This document shows positions 44,389 through 55,400 of a DNA stretch of 64,000 nt, piece by piece. Origin of the DNA: Bog-473 sp963840245 (lineage in GTDB: Bacteria; Actinomycetota; Acidimicrobiia; Acidimicrobiales; RAAP-2); contig CAWIYI010000020.1 in assembly GCA_963840245.1 (NCBI GenBank), positions 93,292-157,291 of the forward strand. The letters run 5' to 3'. The stretch's first letter is position 1, and the number at the start of each line of letters is the position of its first letter. Under the pieces are notes generated by a model. It had not been told where the DNA came from, made no database searches, and saw nothing but the letters and a program-made list of their open reading frames with translations. Made by a program: the position numbers and the translations under genes.

Positions 44389-45078
44389 TCAGCTGGCGAA
44401 GGCGAGTTGTCTCAGCGCGGTGGCAAAACCCCCTTCACACCGACCTGTCAACCGAGCGCTGGTCTGCACCCGAATCCGAGTCGAGCGGATGACCGTGGCA
44501 CCAGAGGCGTCCAGCCGCCGCAGGAGCAACCGGTCCTCATGGACGGCCAGCGGAGGAAACCCACCGGCGCTGAGGTAGGCGCTGCCGCGAACCCCAAGGT
44601 TGGCACCATGGACATGGGGATGATCCCAACGGCGACCGACACTCAGCGCGTACCTGACCTTGAAATCCCTACCCAGGACACTCATCTCATCGGAGAGGCC
44701 CACCGTGCCCACGACAGCGTCAGCGCCGGCCATGGCAAGGTCGAGCTGGTCACGTAGCCAGATGGCGGGGACGACCGAGTCGGCATCCGTATTGGATAGC
44801 CAGATGGCATCGGTGTCAGCCACACCGGACAGCAGGGCAGAGGCGCCGACGTGGCGGGCCAGCCCTACGGATCGGGCTCTCACGGCAAGGAGGTCGACGG
44901 GGAAAGCTCGGCAGATCCGCTCCGTCCGGTCACCGCAGTCGTCCAGTACCACCATGACCGTCACCGGGAGTGACACAGCCTGGGCGGCACGGCCGATGGA
45001 TTCAAGGCAGCGAGCCACGACCAGTTCCTCATCGTGAGCGGGGACGACAACGCCGATCCGACGGATCGCCACGCTCAC
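44389..45078 (-). CDS. Glycosyltransferase family 2 protein
   Basis: A 229-residue cytosolic inverting glycosyltransferase with GT-A fold. VVVPAHDEELVVARCLESI is the nucleotide-binding start, VLDDCGDRT follows, and NTDADSVVP carries the metal-binding DxD. A candidate catalytic base lies in the HEDRLLLRRL (ED) segment. Start GTG 45078 overlaps the methyltransferase stop (GTGA). Last gene of the four-gene operon starting at 47377; it likely adds a sugar to the operon's product. No membrane helices are seen, so it should use a soluble or membrane-surface acceptor. Confidence 0.88.
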   Translation of the reverse strand: MSVAIRRIGVVVPAHDEELVVARCLESIGRAAQAVSLPVTVMVVLDDCGDRTERICRAFPVDLLAVRARSVGLARHVGASALLSGVADTDAIWLSNTDADSVVPAIWLRDQLDLAMAGADAVVGTVGLSDEMSVLGRDFKVRYALSVGRRWDHPHVHGANLGVRGSAYLSAGGFPPLAVHEDRLLLRRLDASGATVIRSTRIRVQTSARLTGRCEGGFATALRQLAFAS

Positions 45079-45689
45079 TCCTGGATCGGGTCCTGATGGG
45101 GCACGCCAGTCCGCAGTGCCACCGATCGCGCGTCGTGGCTCCAGACGTCGAGACGGAAGTCGTATTCGACGTGCTCGACCAGATGCGTCATTCCCGCTGT
45201 TGAGCAACTATCCGCGAGGATCCGGTGTACCTCGTCCCCGGAAAGCGGGTATTCGTCCACGGGATGACGCCAGTGCACGGCGACGAGGTCCGTCGAGCTC
45301 GCGGCAGCACGCTGACCGAGGCGACGACAATCATGCGCATCGAGGTAGTACCCCACCTCGGAGAGAACAACGAGCTCGAATGATTCCGTCGGCCAGTCTG
45401 CTGGCACGGCTCCCTGGCGAAGCTCGACATTGGGCGGCACGGCTTCCCTGGCCGATGCGAGCGCGAGCGCAGAGAGGTCCATGGAGAGGACCTCGTCGCT
45501 TCGAGCGGCGAGGTCTGAGGTCAGGACACCGATGGAACATCCTGGCTCGAAGGCGGTCGAGTAGTGGGCTTCGGGAAGGCAGGCCAGCGTCAAGGCCCGC
45601 TTTCGGACCTCATACGGCCGAGACCGGAAGTCCCAAGGATCCGGCTCGAATTCATAGAGGCGGTCAAAGTAGGGGGCTTCAAGAGTCAT
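45075..45689 (-). CDS. NodS-like SAM-dependent methyltransferase
   Basis: A 204-residue class I methyltransferase. YFDRLYEFEPDPWDFRSRPYE matches the N-terminus of NodS-type enzymes, and the SAM loop is FEPGCSIGVLTSDLA with acidic motif II at LSMDLS. NodS N-methylates the deacetylated sugar amine of rhizobial Nod factors; here the target is unknown. It overlaps PIG-L upstream by 4 bases (ATGA) and GT2 downstream by 4 bases, so all are translationally coupled. Confidence 0.87.
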   Translation of the reverse strand: MTLEAPYFDRLYEFEPDPWDFRSRPYEVRKRALTLACLPEAHYSTAFEPGCSIGVLTSDLAARSDEVLSMDLSALALASAREAVPPNVELRQGAVPADWPTESFELVVLSEVGYYLDAHDCRRLGQRAAASSTDLVAVHWRHPVDEYPLSGDEVHRILADSCSTAGMTHLVEHVEYDFRLDVWSHDARSVALRTGVPHQDPIQE

Positions 45690-46406
45690 GGGGACACGAA
45701 CACTTCAAAATCCCTCGTGAGTCGGCGTACGGCACGGGAGCTCAGAATGGGTTGCGGGCCCGCGAGTTGCGATACAAAGCACTGCACGGCCTGGCGCTTT
45801 CGCTTGGCGACGGCATCATCGAGTTCGACCCGGCAGGCCTTCTCCCACGGCAGCTCGCCTGGTTGAGCCCAATGCCAAGCCCAGACCAGGTACGCCAGGA
45901 GGCGCGCTCCAGCTTCCGCACACGCACATTGAGCGGCCCAGCCCACCTCGTCGTGGTCGGGATGACCATCGTGAGCCCACGGTGCGAGGACAAGGTCGCC
46001 GGGCTCGAGAAGAGGGACCAACAAAGCCTCGACGTCGTGAGCACGGACGCGACCATCGGGGAGCCCGAGTGCGTAGGAGAGAGAGGGCGTCGTTCCGAGC
46101 GCCGCCGCCGCCCGCCGCGGATTCCCTGGGGCGAAGCTTCCGCAGTTCTTCGGCTCGACCGGGAGCGCTTGCCTCGCCATCTGTGACTGCAACCAACACG
46201 ATTCTTGCGCCTTCGAGGCCCAAGGTCGCCGTGGTGCCCCCGGCTCCCAATACCTCATCGTCTGGGTGTGGCGCGATCACGACCACCCGGCCCGAGCTCG
46301 GCAGTTCCAGCGAGCAGGGGTCGAGACGGCGTAATTCAGGGCACGTCAACCAGACGGATTCGTCCGTCCCGCGGCCTTCGAGCGAGCGGGCTTTCAGATC
46401 GGCCAC
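45686..46406 (-). CDS. PIG-L family deacetylase (frameshifted)
   Basis: Zinc-dependent N-deacetylase. VVVIAPHPDDEVLGAGGT carries the metal-binding PHPDDE, and WAHDGHPDHDEVG supplies the second histidine cluster (HPDH). One extra G in the GC run at ~46111-46113 splits the frame between RPRESAA and ALGTTPSLSY. The repaired protein is about 239 residues, normal for LmbE/PIG-L. It would remove an acyl (often acetyl) group from an amino sugar conjugate. GTG start 46406 overlaps the preceding gene by 13 bases. Confidence 0.85.
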
Positions 46407-47377
46407 GTCGCGTGTCCCTCGACCAGGTCGCGACCGAGGCACTCCAGATCCCGTTCGGCATGGTCTTGGCGGATGTAGACCTCCAGGTCGTGCACCGCCT
46501 CCGCATGGCGTTTGTCGTAAGCCAACGGTCGAGGTCCAAGCGCACGGCCTACCCGGTCGAGGACCACTGTTGCATTGCGTTCAACGCTGTGACGAACGGC
46601 GCGGGCCAGTACCGCGCGATCGGCGGCGGGCTCCAGGTCTATGGCCCGGCCCGCTTCGCGGAGTATGGACCTGTTCTGGAGGAGCGTCGCGTAGACAGCG
46701 CCGAGGTGGACGAGTGCGTGGGCGTCAGATTTCGTCTCAACTGAAGCGCGTAGGGCTTCGGCCACCGCCACCGTGCCGCCATGCCAACATGCAGCGACCC
46801 CGACCGCCCCCGCCCAGAAGCCCGGCCGGGAGAGATATTGGCCCGGCTCTCCAATCGCTGTAGCCGCCACGTTCAGGAACTCCGCGCGACGAGTGTCAGC
46901 TCGCCTCATGCCAGGGCCGGCCCAGTCCTGTCGCGCCCAGGCGACCCCCGGATGAGAAAGATCGACCTCGAAGAGCCGTTGCCCGTCGCCGGTGGAGGCA
47001 TCGATCAGTGCGTGCGTCACCAGGCCGGCGCCCGAACACCAATCCTTCGTGCCCGAAATACGCCATCCGTCGACCCCATGGATGGCCACTACCCCTTGAG
47101 GCGGCCCGGCCGCCCAGACCCCCCAACGACGTTCGGCGCCTGAACCCGGGTCGGGCTCGACGTTCGCCCTGAGCTCGGACAAGATCGCCAGCGCGTCTGC
47201 GTGTGCTTCAACCAAACGCCCCAACACGAGGTCCTTCGCAGAACAGCTGGCGAGGAGCTCGAGTCTGCGGTCGGTAGAACCCTGCCCGGGGAGTGGCCAA
47301 CTTTCGACCTCCCGGCAGACCTGGACGAAAGTCCGTCGCAAGTCCGAGTCTTCGGTTCGCGGCACCGCTCGAGACAT
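46394..47377 (-). CDS. Acyl-CoA dehydrogenase-like flavoprotein
   Basis: A 327-residue diverged acyl-CoA dehydrogenase, shorter than the ~380 typical. The middle-domain features are WGVWAAGPPQGVVAIHGVDGWRISGTKDWCSGAG, in the place of the FAD-contacting WxxTEP and GxKxxxS blocks. The C-domain (ATVVLDRVGRALGPRPLAYDK) resembles the four-helix end. A recognisable catalytic glutamate is not evident. First gene of the ACAD/PIG-L/NodS/GT2 operon; it may desaturate an acyl chain on the operon product. The start is uncertain (ATG 47377 chosen; ATG 47461 possible). Confidence 0.75.
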   Translation of the reverse strand: MSRAVPRTEDSDLRRTFVQVCREVESWPLPGQGSTDRRLELLASCSAKDLVLGRLVEAHADALAILSELRANVEPDPGSGAERRWGVWAAGPPQGVVAIHGVDGWRISGTKDWCSGAGLVTHALIDASTGDGQRLFEVDLSHPGVAWARQDWAGPGMRRADTRRAEFLNVAATAIGEPGQYLSRPGFWAGAVGVAACWHGGTVAVAEALRASVETKSDAHALVHLGAVYATLLQNRSILREAGRAIDLEPAADRAVLARAVRHSVERNATVVLDRVGRALGPRPLAYDKRHAEAVHDLEVYIRQDHAERDLECLGRDLVEGHATWPI

Positions 47378-47628
47378 GTGGACAACTCCACCCCGTGCCG
47401 CTGGCAGCGGTCCTGCGTTGCGAAAAACACTTCTGGCGTCTTCACCCACGGAATACGTCACCTTCCGAGACCACCTGCCTTTCCCTTCGAAACCGGCCCA
47501 GGCAGATCTCAGAGCCGTTCGCCTACACAGGGCCGAGGCACTCCGAGCCGAGTCCGCAACCGAACCGCCTGAGAAGGACAGCAGACCGCCAAGGCAGGAA
47601 AGTGCGTGCGGAAACGATGAGCGTGGCC

Positions 47629-47790
47629 CTACCGGCGGAGCGATCTACGACTCGCGCCTTCCCCTCTGCTGAGTGCGAAGCTCGCAACCCACACGATCGC
47701 CAAGACAACCGCGGCAATCCACAAAAGGTGGATTGCGAAACCGGCCCCGAACAGGATCAGGACCAGAAGAGCTAACAGGATTATTGCCAT
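47629..47790 (-). CDS. Tiny hydrophobic membrane protein
   Basis: A 53-residue protein from ATG 47790, too short for usual gene finders. Nearly all of residues 1-40 are hydrophobic (MAIILLALLVLILFGAGFAI then WIAAVVLAIVWVASFAL), forming two closely spaced helices with an RRxLRR tail. Similar ~50-residue proteins occur in many Actinobacteria near CsbD and other general-stress genes, as here. gagagg lies upstream. Confidence 0.65.
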   Translation of the reverse strand: MAIILLALLVLILFGAGFAIHLLWIAAVVLAIVWVASFALSRGEGASRRSLRR

Positions 47791-47898
47791 CGATCGTTTC
47801 CTCTCTTCTTTCTTTGGTGCCGGGAATCGACACTCTTCATGAACAGCAGTCGTGATGTGGATTGGCGGTTCTCATGCCTATGACCACGAGTTGGAGCG

Positions 47899-48072
47899 CT
47901 ACTTCCGGACAGCGTCCTTCACCTTTTCTCCGGCCTGCTTCAAGTTGCCGGATGTTTTGTCCTTCTTGCCCTTTGCTTCCCGCGACCGGTCATTGGTCGC
48001 TTTGCCGGCGGCCTCTTCAACCCGGCCCTTTGCTTCTTGAGCTTTGTTCTTGGCTTTGTCTACCGTTGACAT
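47899..48072 (-). CDS. CsbD family general stress protein
   Basis: A 57-residue, highly charged protein from ATG 48072. STVDKAKNKAQEAKGRVEEAAGK, then AKGKKDKTSGNLKQAGEKVKDA, is the CsbD signature with alternating lysine and acidic residues. In B. subtilis CsbD is SigB-dependent; its biochemical function is unknown and it is likely intrinsically disordered. It lies upstream of the tiny hydrophobic protein on the same strand, forming a small stress pair. Confidence 0.88.
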   Translation of the reverse strand: MSTVDKAKNKAQEAKGRVEEAAGKATNDRSREAKGKKDKTSGNLKQAGEKVKDAVRK

Positions 48073-49156
48073 ACAGTCCTTTCGTCGTTGGGGACGTTGG
48101 ATCATCGAAACCAGAAGACACTGGTTCGACGTTGGGCGTCTCGTGGCACCTCACACATACCCGTGTGAAAAGCAGCGAAACGGGGGATCCTCGCGGCGCG
48201 GGACGATGAGCACGTTTCGCATGAAGCTCACAGCGGGTTGCCTGTCGAGCCACCAACGGCACGCCCGCATGTCGGCTAAGGACTTGTGGAACCGCAGACC
48301 CGCCGACGTCGATCAGGCTGAAGCGCCTGAATACTTGCCATTTCGGTATGCGAACTCGGATCTCTGAGCCAGGATATGACAAGTGCTTGCACAGCAGAAT
48401 GACCCGGTTCTCGTTTGAGGACAACGACAGCCGACGATGCCAATGGATCCGCCTGCGGTTTCAAAAAAATAGCCCGATCGGGTGATCCGAGAAGGCCACT
48501 GGTCGGGATTCGCCACGGGGAGTTGGAGCAGAGCGGGGATTATGGACGGCATCGGGAGAGTGCGCGACCGCTCACGTTCAAGAGCGCGCTCCTGCCCCCT
48601 AGCCCGACCACTTCGGTTGCCAATCAGTGACCCACATGTCGAGTCCCGTGGGCTCAAGAACCCGACGGACGGCCGGTCGGGGACGTGACACACGAGCGTC
48701 CTTCGTTCCTGTTGGCTACGCGCCGGCGACGGACTGAAACGGCGTGAGACGCCGTGCAACACGGTTGTTGGGACCAGCGCCATTTCCGTTGGGTCATTAG
48801 TGAAGAACCAACTCGAGACCATCCGCCTCGGACCGCGTGCTCCTCGTCTACGCCCCCCTCACGCACGACTGGAACACTGCTCATCCGAGAGAAAACGCTA
48901 TGAAACCGAGCCGACGCAAAGATCGATCATCCACGCAATCCGAATCCGACGCGCAGCTTGGCGCTTGACCAAGAACTCAGTGGCCTCCGCAAGAGGAAGC
49001 CTTGAGGTACCCAGACGATGAAGTACGCGCGCATCGCGGAGGCCCGAACCGTGTAAAGCATCACCCTTAGACCGTTGTAGTCACACGACCCGAAGGAACG
49101 ATTGTTTGGCGGCTGGGAGCGACCGGACGGGGGCGGGTGTGAGAAAGTGTGGGTCG
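48073..49156. other. Gene-poor stretch of about 1.1 kb
   Basis: ORFs on both strands are short, arginine/serine-rich and lack start signals. GC is lower than in the flanking genes. No tRNA, repeat array or conserved protein is seen. It may contain decayed sequence or an undetected RNA; I can support no specific feature. Confidence 0.5.
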
Positions 49157-52100
49157 ATGTCCGGCGTTGAAGGTCTCGGTGAGACGTTCGGAGTGCTGCT
49201 TCGCCGTTATCGGGTCGAGGCCAGTATGAGCCAGGAGTCGTTGGCCGAGAAGGCCGCTGTCAGCTCTAAGGCGGTGGCCGCTCTCGAGCAGGGCCGGCGT
49301 CGCTCCCCCCGGCTCTCGACGGTGCGGAAGTTGGCGGAGGCGCTCGATTTGGACCCGGCCAAGCAGGCTGTGTTGGCTCAGGCGGCGACAGGCAGTGTCG
49401 TCAATGAGGGGCTCGGACGGTCATGGTCGGGCCCGGCAGGGCGGCCGGCCCCGTTGCCGTTGCCCACGGCGGTGTCCCGGCGGCATCGGTCGGCGTTCGT
49501 TGGCCGCCGAGAAGAGCTGGGTCGGTTGGTGGATGCGTGGCGGGCGCGTGACCGCTTCAGCTTGGTGCTGGGCGAGGCGGGTGTCGGCAAGAGTCGGTTG
49601 GTCTGCGAGGCGGCGATCTCTCTTCATGCCGGCGGGACGACGGTGTTGTGGGGGCGCTGCAGCGAGGCCCGCCTGGGCCGCTACGCCCCCGTCGTCGAGG
49701 CCCTCCGGGACCTCCTCGCGGCGGTCCCGGCCGCGGCGTTGGCGGACTTGCCGGCGCGCTGCGGCGAACTGATCCGACTGCTGCCCGACCTGGCGGTACG
49801 TGTCCCGACTCTCGCCGGGCCGACCCGGGCCGACGCTGGAACCGAGCAGCGATTGTTGTTCGAGGGCGTCGTGGCCGTCCTGCAACGGTGCGAGCCGGCT
49901 CTGGTCGTGCTCGACGACCTCCAGTGGGCTGATGTGGGAACCCTGGACCTGGTGAGCTACCTGGCCACTGCCGGTGATCTCGATGACGTCGTGATGGTGG
50001 GAACGGCCCGGCCGGTGGACTTGCGCCCCGAGGTGTCGGGGCGGCTCGCCGAGCTGGCTCGTCACGTCGACACCACCCGGATGCATCTCGACGGTCTGCC
50101 CGCCCCGGAGGTACGGGAACTGGTGGGGCGCGTGTGCAACGCGGTGCTGTCGGAGGAGTTGGTGGAAGCGGTCACACGGGCTGCGGAGGGCAACCCGCTG
50201 TTCGTCGAGGAGCTGACCGCCCATCTGGTCGACACCGGCGCCGCAGAGCGGGTCGCCGCCGGGGAAGCCGTGGAGATGCTGAGGGCAGAGATACCACAGA
50301 CGAGTGCGTGACATGGTGGGCCACCGGGTGGCGAAGTTGGCGTCGCCGACTTCGGCCATGGTCCGCGCTGGAGCGGTTTTCGGGCGGGAGTTCAACGTCG
50401 CCATGGCTGCTGAGGCTGCGGGGCTGGCCGGCGACGCGGTAGTGCCGGCCGCCGACGAGGCGTTGGGGTGCGGTGTGGTGGTCGAGTCGGACCCGGGCAT
50501 GCTGGCCTTTACACATTCCCTGATTCACAACGCCGTCGTCGGGCAGTTGTCCCGCCTGGCCCGGGCCGACTTGCACCGCCGGGCGGCCGGGATCCTCGAA
50601 GAACGTGTCGGGTCAGACTCCGGAGGCCGCGGCCGAGATATCCCGGCACTGGGACGACGTCGCCGAGACCGACCCAGCGGCGCAGGCCAGCGCCGCTGTC
50701 TGGGCGGTGCGTGCCGGTGACGCTGCTCTGGCCGCGGCCGCGGCCGAAGAGGCCATCGCCCGCTACGACGACGCGTGCCGCTGGTGGGCCGCCTCGACTG
50801 CGGGCCATTGCGACGCCATGATCCGTTCCGGCCATGCACTACGCCACTGCGGACGGATGGCCGAAGCCGACGAACGCTTCCGCCAGGCCCTCCACCTGGC
50901 CACGGCGCTCGATGACCCCGAGCTGCGCGGCCGGGCCGCGGTTGGCTTCGGGATGATGTTCCGTTTCGGGACCTCCGACCCCGAACGTGTCGCCGCCGTC
51001 GAGGGCGCCCGCCGCTGTCTCGACCCCGCCGACCGCCGCTGGCGGCCCCTACTGACGGGCCTCCTTGCGTCTCACATGATCTTTGACACCGCCCCGACGG
51101 CGGTGGCGCGGCGGCGGGCGCTCGCGGCGGAGGTGACCGCGACGGTCGAGGATCCAGCCACACCTGGCGAGGTCCTGGTCGATTTGGCCCGGTGCCGGCT
51201 GTTCCTGTCGATCGCGGAGCCAGCCCGACTGGACCGGGTCATGCGGCGCATCGCCGGGCCTGCTGAGGCTCGGCGCGACCTGACAGCGATGTTCGAGGTG
51301 TGGTTCGCCCTCGCCTGGGCTGCACTGGAGCAGGGGGACATGCACCGGCTGGAGGAGGCGGTGGGGGAGATGGCCGCTGTCAACGAGCAGGCCCACTCGC
51401 CTCACAACGGGGCGTTCGTTGCCCTGATCCGGGGGGCGATGGCGATCATCGCCGGACGGTACGAGGAGGCGGAGAAGCTGGGCCTGCGAGCCCGTGCGTT
51501 GTTCGAGCTGTCCGGCAATCCCAACACGAGCCGTTTGTTTGGGAGCCAGGTGATGGTGCGGGCCTTCGACGACGGCCGGGCGGGCGACGTCTTGCCGTTC
51601 CTCCGACAAGCTGCGGCCGAGGTGGACTTGCCGCCCCTGGCGGCCACGACGGCCCTAGCGGCTGCCTTGGCTGGACAGGCGGAAGAGGCCCGGGAGATTC
51701 TGGAGCGCCTGGCGACGGTGGACTTCCGTCCCGTGGCCGAGAGTGTCGAGCGGGGCTCGTCCCTGGCATTTCTGGCCCACGCGGCCGCGGTGGTCGGGGC
51801 GGTCGAGCACGCCCCCCGCCTCTACGAGTTGCTTGCCGTCCATCCGGTACCGGTCATTCGGGTGGCCGCCGTGGCCGCATGGTGGGGGCCGACCGAACAC
51901 CACTTGGGGGTCCTGGCCAGACTCTTGGGCCGTCTGGCCGCGGCCGAGCAGCACCTGAGCCGAGCTCTGCGCCTGGAACAGACCATGGGGGCCGGCCCTT
52001 TCACGGCCCGCACCCGTGTCGAGCTCGTCCGGGTAGAGGCGCTGGGCGATCCGGTGCGCGGCCGGACGGCGGGCCGCCGGGTGGCGCAAGCCGTCCTCGC

Positions 52101-52170
52101 CGAAGCCGACCGCTGCGGCTGGGCCGGGATCGCTCGCGAGGCGCACACGGTGGTCGACGCGCTGGCCTGA
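49157..52170 (+). CDS. HTH-AAA-TPR transcriptional regulator (two frameshifts)
   Basis: From ATG 49157. An XRE-type HTH lies at residues ~8-70 (LLRRYRVEASMSQESLAEKAAVSSKAVAALEQGRR). An AAA/STAND ATPase follows from ~115 (FVGRREELGRL, Walker A GEAGVGKSR, Walker B ALVVLDDLQWAD), and then a long helical TPR-like region to the end. One extra base near 50301 (acg-a-gtgcgtgac) and another near 50603 (gaa-c-gtgtcg) break the frame; the repaired product is ~1,003 residues. Signal-dependent ATPase activators/repressors of this type control secondary or surface functions. It may regulate the LPFTG gene downstream. Confidence 0.88.
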
Positions 52171-52428
52171 CGGTCCGATTGTGGGGGCGATGTGGGGGTG
52201 ATGTGGCTGGAGCCGGCCCGCGGGTGGGCGCATAGTCAACCTGTCATCCGCAAAGAGGTTCGACATGACGGCAACGACGGGGGTGTGGCGAGCGACGGTT
52301 CCTGGGCCTGATGGAAGGGAGCCGACCCGTCGGCCTCGGCACCGGGGCCGCTCCGCTCGGGTGGCGACTTTGGTTCGGACGGGCACCGGTGGACCCGACG
52401 GCCACCCCTTCCCTTTTTCGAGACGGCG

Positions 52429-55400
52429 ATGAGGGACTGCCTCAACGGCAAGACAATGGCCTGGCGTGTCGTCTGCGGGGCCGTGAATCGCCGCCGGCGA
52501 CCGATCGTGGTGCGCCCGCTACTGGCGCTTGGTCTGACGCTTGGTCTGGCGGTACCCGTGACTGGTGTGGGGTTGGTTCTGCCGTTTATGGCGGCGCCCG
52601 CGGGAGCCGCCACCACTGGATCGTGGTCGTTCGGCTTTACCGGCCAGCCGCAGCCGTTCCAGGTACCGGCCGGGGTGCACCAGCTATCCGTGATGGCGAT
52701 CGGCGGGCCGGGTGGCCAGCCGAACTCGAACGTGGGTGCCGGTGGCATGTCGAGCCTGGTGCTGGCCACGGTGGGGGTCGATCCGGGTGAGGCGCTGACG
52801 GTGTGGGTCGGGCGCAACGGCGGCTCGGAGGGTGGTTGGGGTCTGGGCTGCGGCGGGCGGCGGGGCGATTCCGGGCCGGCGGGGTCTGACGGTGGGGGTG
52901 GCGGTGGCGCTTCCGGGGTCACGGCGGGTTCGCTGACCCTGGCCGCCTCGGACTGTGCGACACGACCGGCGCGGGCGGCGGTGCTCGTCGTGGCCGCCGG
53001 TGGAGGCGGCGGCGGCGGAGACCTGAGCAACGGATTGGATCCTCCGTTCCCGGGTGGCGCCGGCGGGGCGGGCGGTCTGCCGGCGGGCAACGGCGGGGGC
53101 GGCACCAACGCCGATAAGGACGATGTCCCCGGCGGAACGGGGGGGTCGGTCACCACGACGTTCAACGGCACCTCCGGTGACGGCTGCTCCGCCCTGGCCT
53201 GTGGCGGTGGCGCCGGCGGCGGCGGCGGCGGCTGGGATGGGGGGTCGGGCGGTGATACCGGAGCGCCCGGCAACGCCGCGTCGGGCGGCGGGGGCGGGGG
53301 CGGGGCGAGCCACACCGTTGGCGGCGCGCAGAATGTCACGCTCCTGCCCGGCAACGGATTGGGCGACGGTTCGGTGACGTTGTCGACCTACGCCGACGTG
53401 GGATTCAACTGCACCGGCAAGAACCAGAAGCAGCCGACAACTGTCCCGGACGGTGTGGCCTTGGCCCGGGTGATGGCGATCGGAGCCCGGGGCGGCCAGG
53501 TCGGGTCGGACAGCGGGACGGGAGGCTTTCCGGGCTTCGCCGACGCGACGGTGGCGGTGACGCCGGGGCAGGTGCTCGGGGTGTACACAGCCTGTCACGG
53601 GCACGCGCACGGCGGATGGGGTTACGGCACCGGCGGCACACACGGCATCGCCACTGATCCGCTGCCCAAGGACGGTGCGGGTGGTGGTGGGAGCAGCGCG
53701 GTCGTGTTTCCCGGTGGCGGGCTGATCGAGGCCGGTGGCGGCGGTGGTGGTGGAGGTGACGCCGATCCGGTCGACGGTGTCGACGGCGGCGGCGGCGGCA
53801 ACGGGGGCTTTCCACCGACGGCCGGCGGCGACGGCGACGGCGTCCCGAGCGGGGCCGGCGGCGGCGGGTGCGGCGGATGCAAGTCCGGGCCGAGCGGTCA
53901 CCACGGGCACGCCACGGACCGGGCCAGCGAGGGCGGCGGCGGCGGCGGAAGCGGCGCAGGCTTTCTCGCCGGCGGCGGCGGCGACGGTGGCGACTTCCCC
54001 GGCGGTGGTGGTGGTGGTGGCGGCGGCGGGTCGTCCGCGGTTGTCGGTATCGCATCCGGCGACGTGCAGCTAGGGACGGCGTCGGCGGTGTCGGACGGTT
54101 CGGTGGTGATCGTCTACATGCCCGACGAGCCCACCGCGGTCGTCCCTCAAGGCGGCTCGGGCCAGAGCACGACGATCGGCACGGTGTTCGCCGACCCGTT
54201 GCAGGCCTTGGTGGTCGACGTCGCCGGGCGGCCGCAGCCCAACGTGCCCGTCAGCTTTGCCCTGCCAGACAGCGGCGCCTCCGGCGTCTTCGCAGATGGG
54301 GCCACCACCGAGCAGGTGACCACCGGCGCGGATGGTGTCGCGACCACAGCCCCCATCACGGCGAACGCCACCATGGGGGTATACGGGGCGACCGCCACCG
54401 TGGCCGGGGTCGCGCAACCAGCGATCTTCGAGCTGTCCAACAACCCGGCCCCGACGCGGCTGGAGGTCAGGGCCACGCCCAACCCCGCGACCTCGAGCGA
54501 AGCCATCACCCTCTCCGCCGCCCCGATACCGAGCACGCCCACCGGTGGCTTTCCGACCGGCAACGTGACCTTCGACGTGCCCGGTCAAGGGCAGAACCAG
54601 GCGACGCTCGTCAACGGCGTCGCCACCTTCACCATCCGCGCCGAGCTGAACCCCGGGCCCGGCAGCTACACAGTGGCCGCGTCGTACCCCGGAGACGGAA
54701 ACTACGGGCCCAGCGACGGGAACACGCCGCTGAGTGTCCAGCCAACGCCGACCGCGCTCCTGCTGACCTCGTCGGTCAACCCGTCCCACATCGGCGCCCC
54801 GGTCACCTTCACCGCCACGCTCACGGTGCCACCGGGCAACACTCTCCCCTCCGGCTGCTGCATCGACTTGCAGATCGGTTCGCAGTTCCACGCCGCCCTC
54901 CTCAACAGTGAAGGAGTGGCCACGTTCGCACCAATCAGCGACCTGAGCTTGGGCAGCCATCCAGTCACCGCGAGTTTCGGGCCGAGCCCGCCCTTCCTGT
55001 CCAGCAGCGCCTCCATGGTGCAGATCGTCGACCCGAACGCCACCGCGGTCACCGTCACCTCGTCCGCCAACCCGGTGCAGTTCGGGGTCCCATTCGAGCT
55101 GCGGGCCACGGTGACCGGGGCGGCGCCGTCATCGTCGGTACCGACAGGGACGGTAGCCTTCACCGCCGACGGCGCTCCCAGCTGTCAGGCCGCCTTGCAA
55201 GCCGGCGCCACGGCCTGCGCCGTATCCGGTCTGCTCGCTCCGGGGGCCCATCAGATCGCCGGCACCTACAGCGGGGACGCCGACTTCGCCCCCAGTACCG
55301 GCACCACCGTCGAGCAGATCATTCCGGCCTCGACGACGACGGCGGTCGTGGGCATCCCCGAACACCAGTCCGTCTACGGGCTGCCGATCCGGTTCCGGGC

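Noticed and set aside
48276..48822. Overlapping minus-strand ORFs in the gene-poor stretch
   Set aside because: Ser/Arg-rich, no motif, no credible ribosome-binding site.
52684..53910. Minus-strand ORF opposite the glycine-rich protein
   Set aside because: Ala/Thr/Arg-rich mirror of GGC repeats; no motif or start signal.
53000..54060. GGC/GGT-rich repeats as a CRISPR or tandem non-coding array
   Set aside because: They are glycine codons inside the surface protein, without fixed repeat-spacer periodicity.
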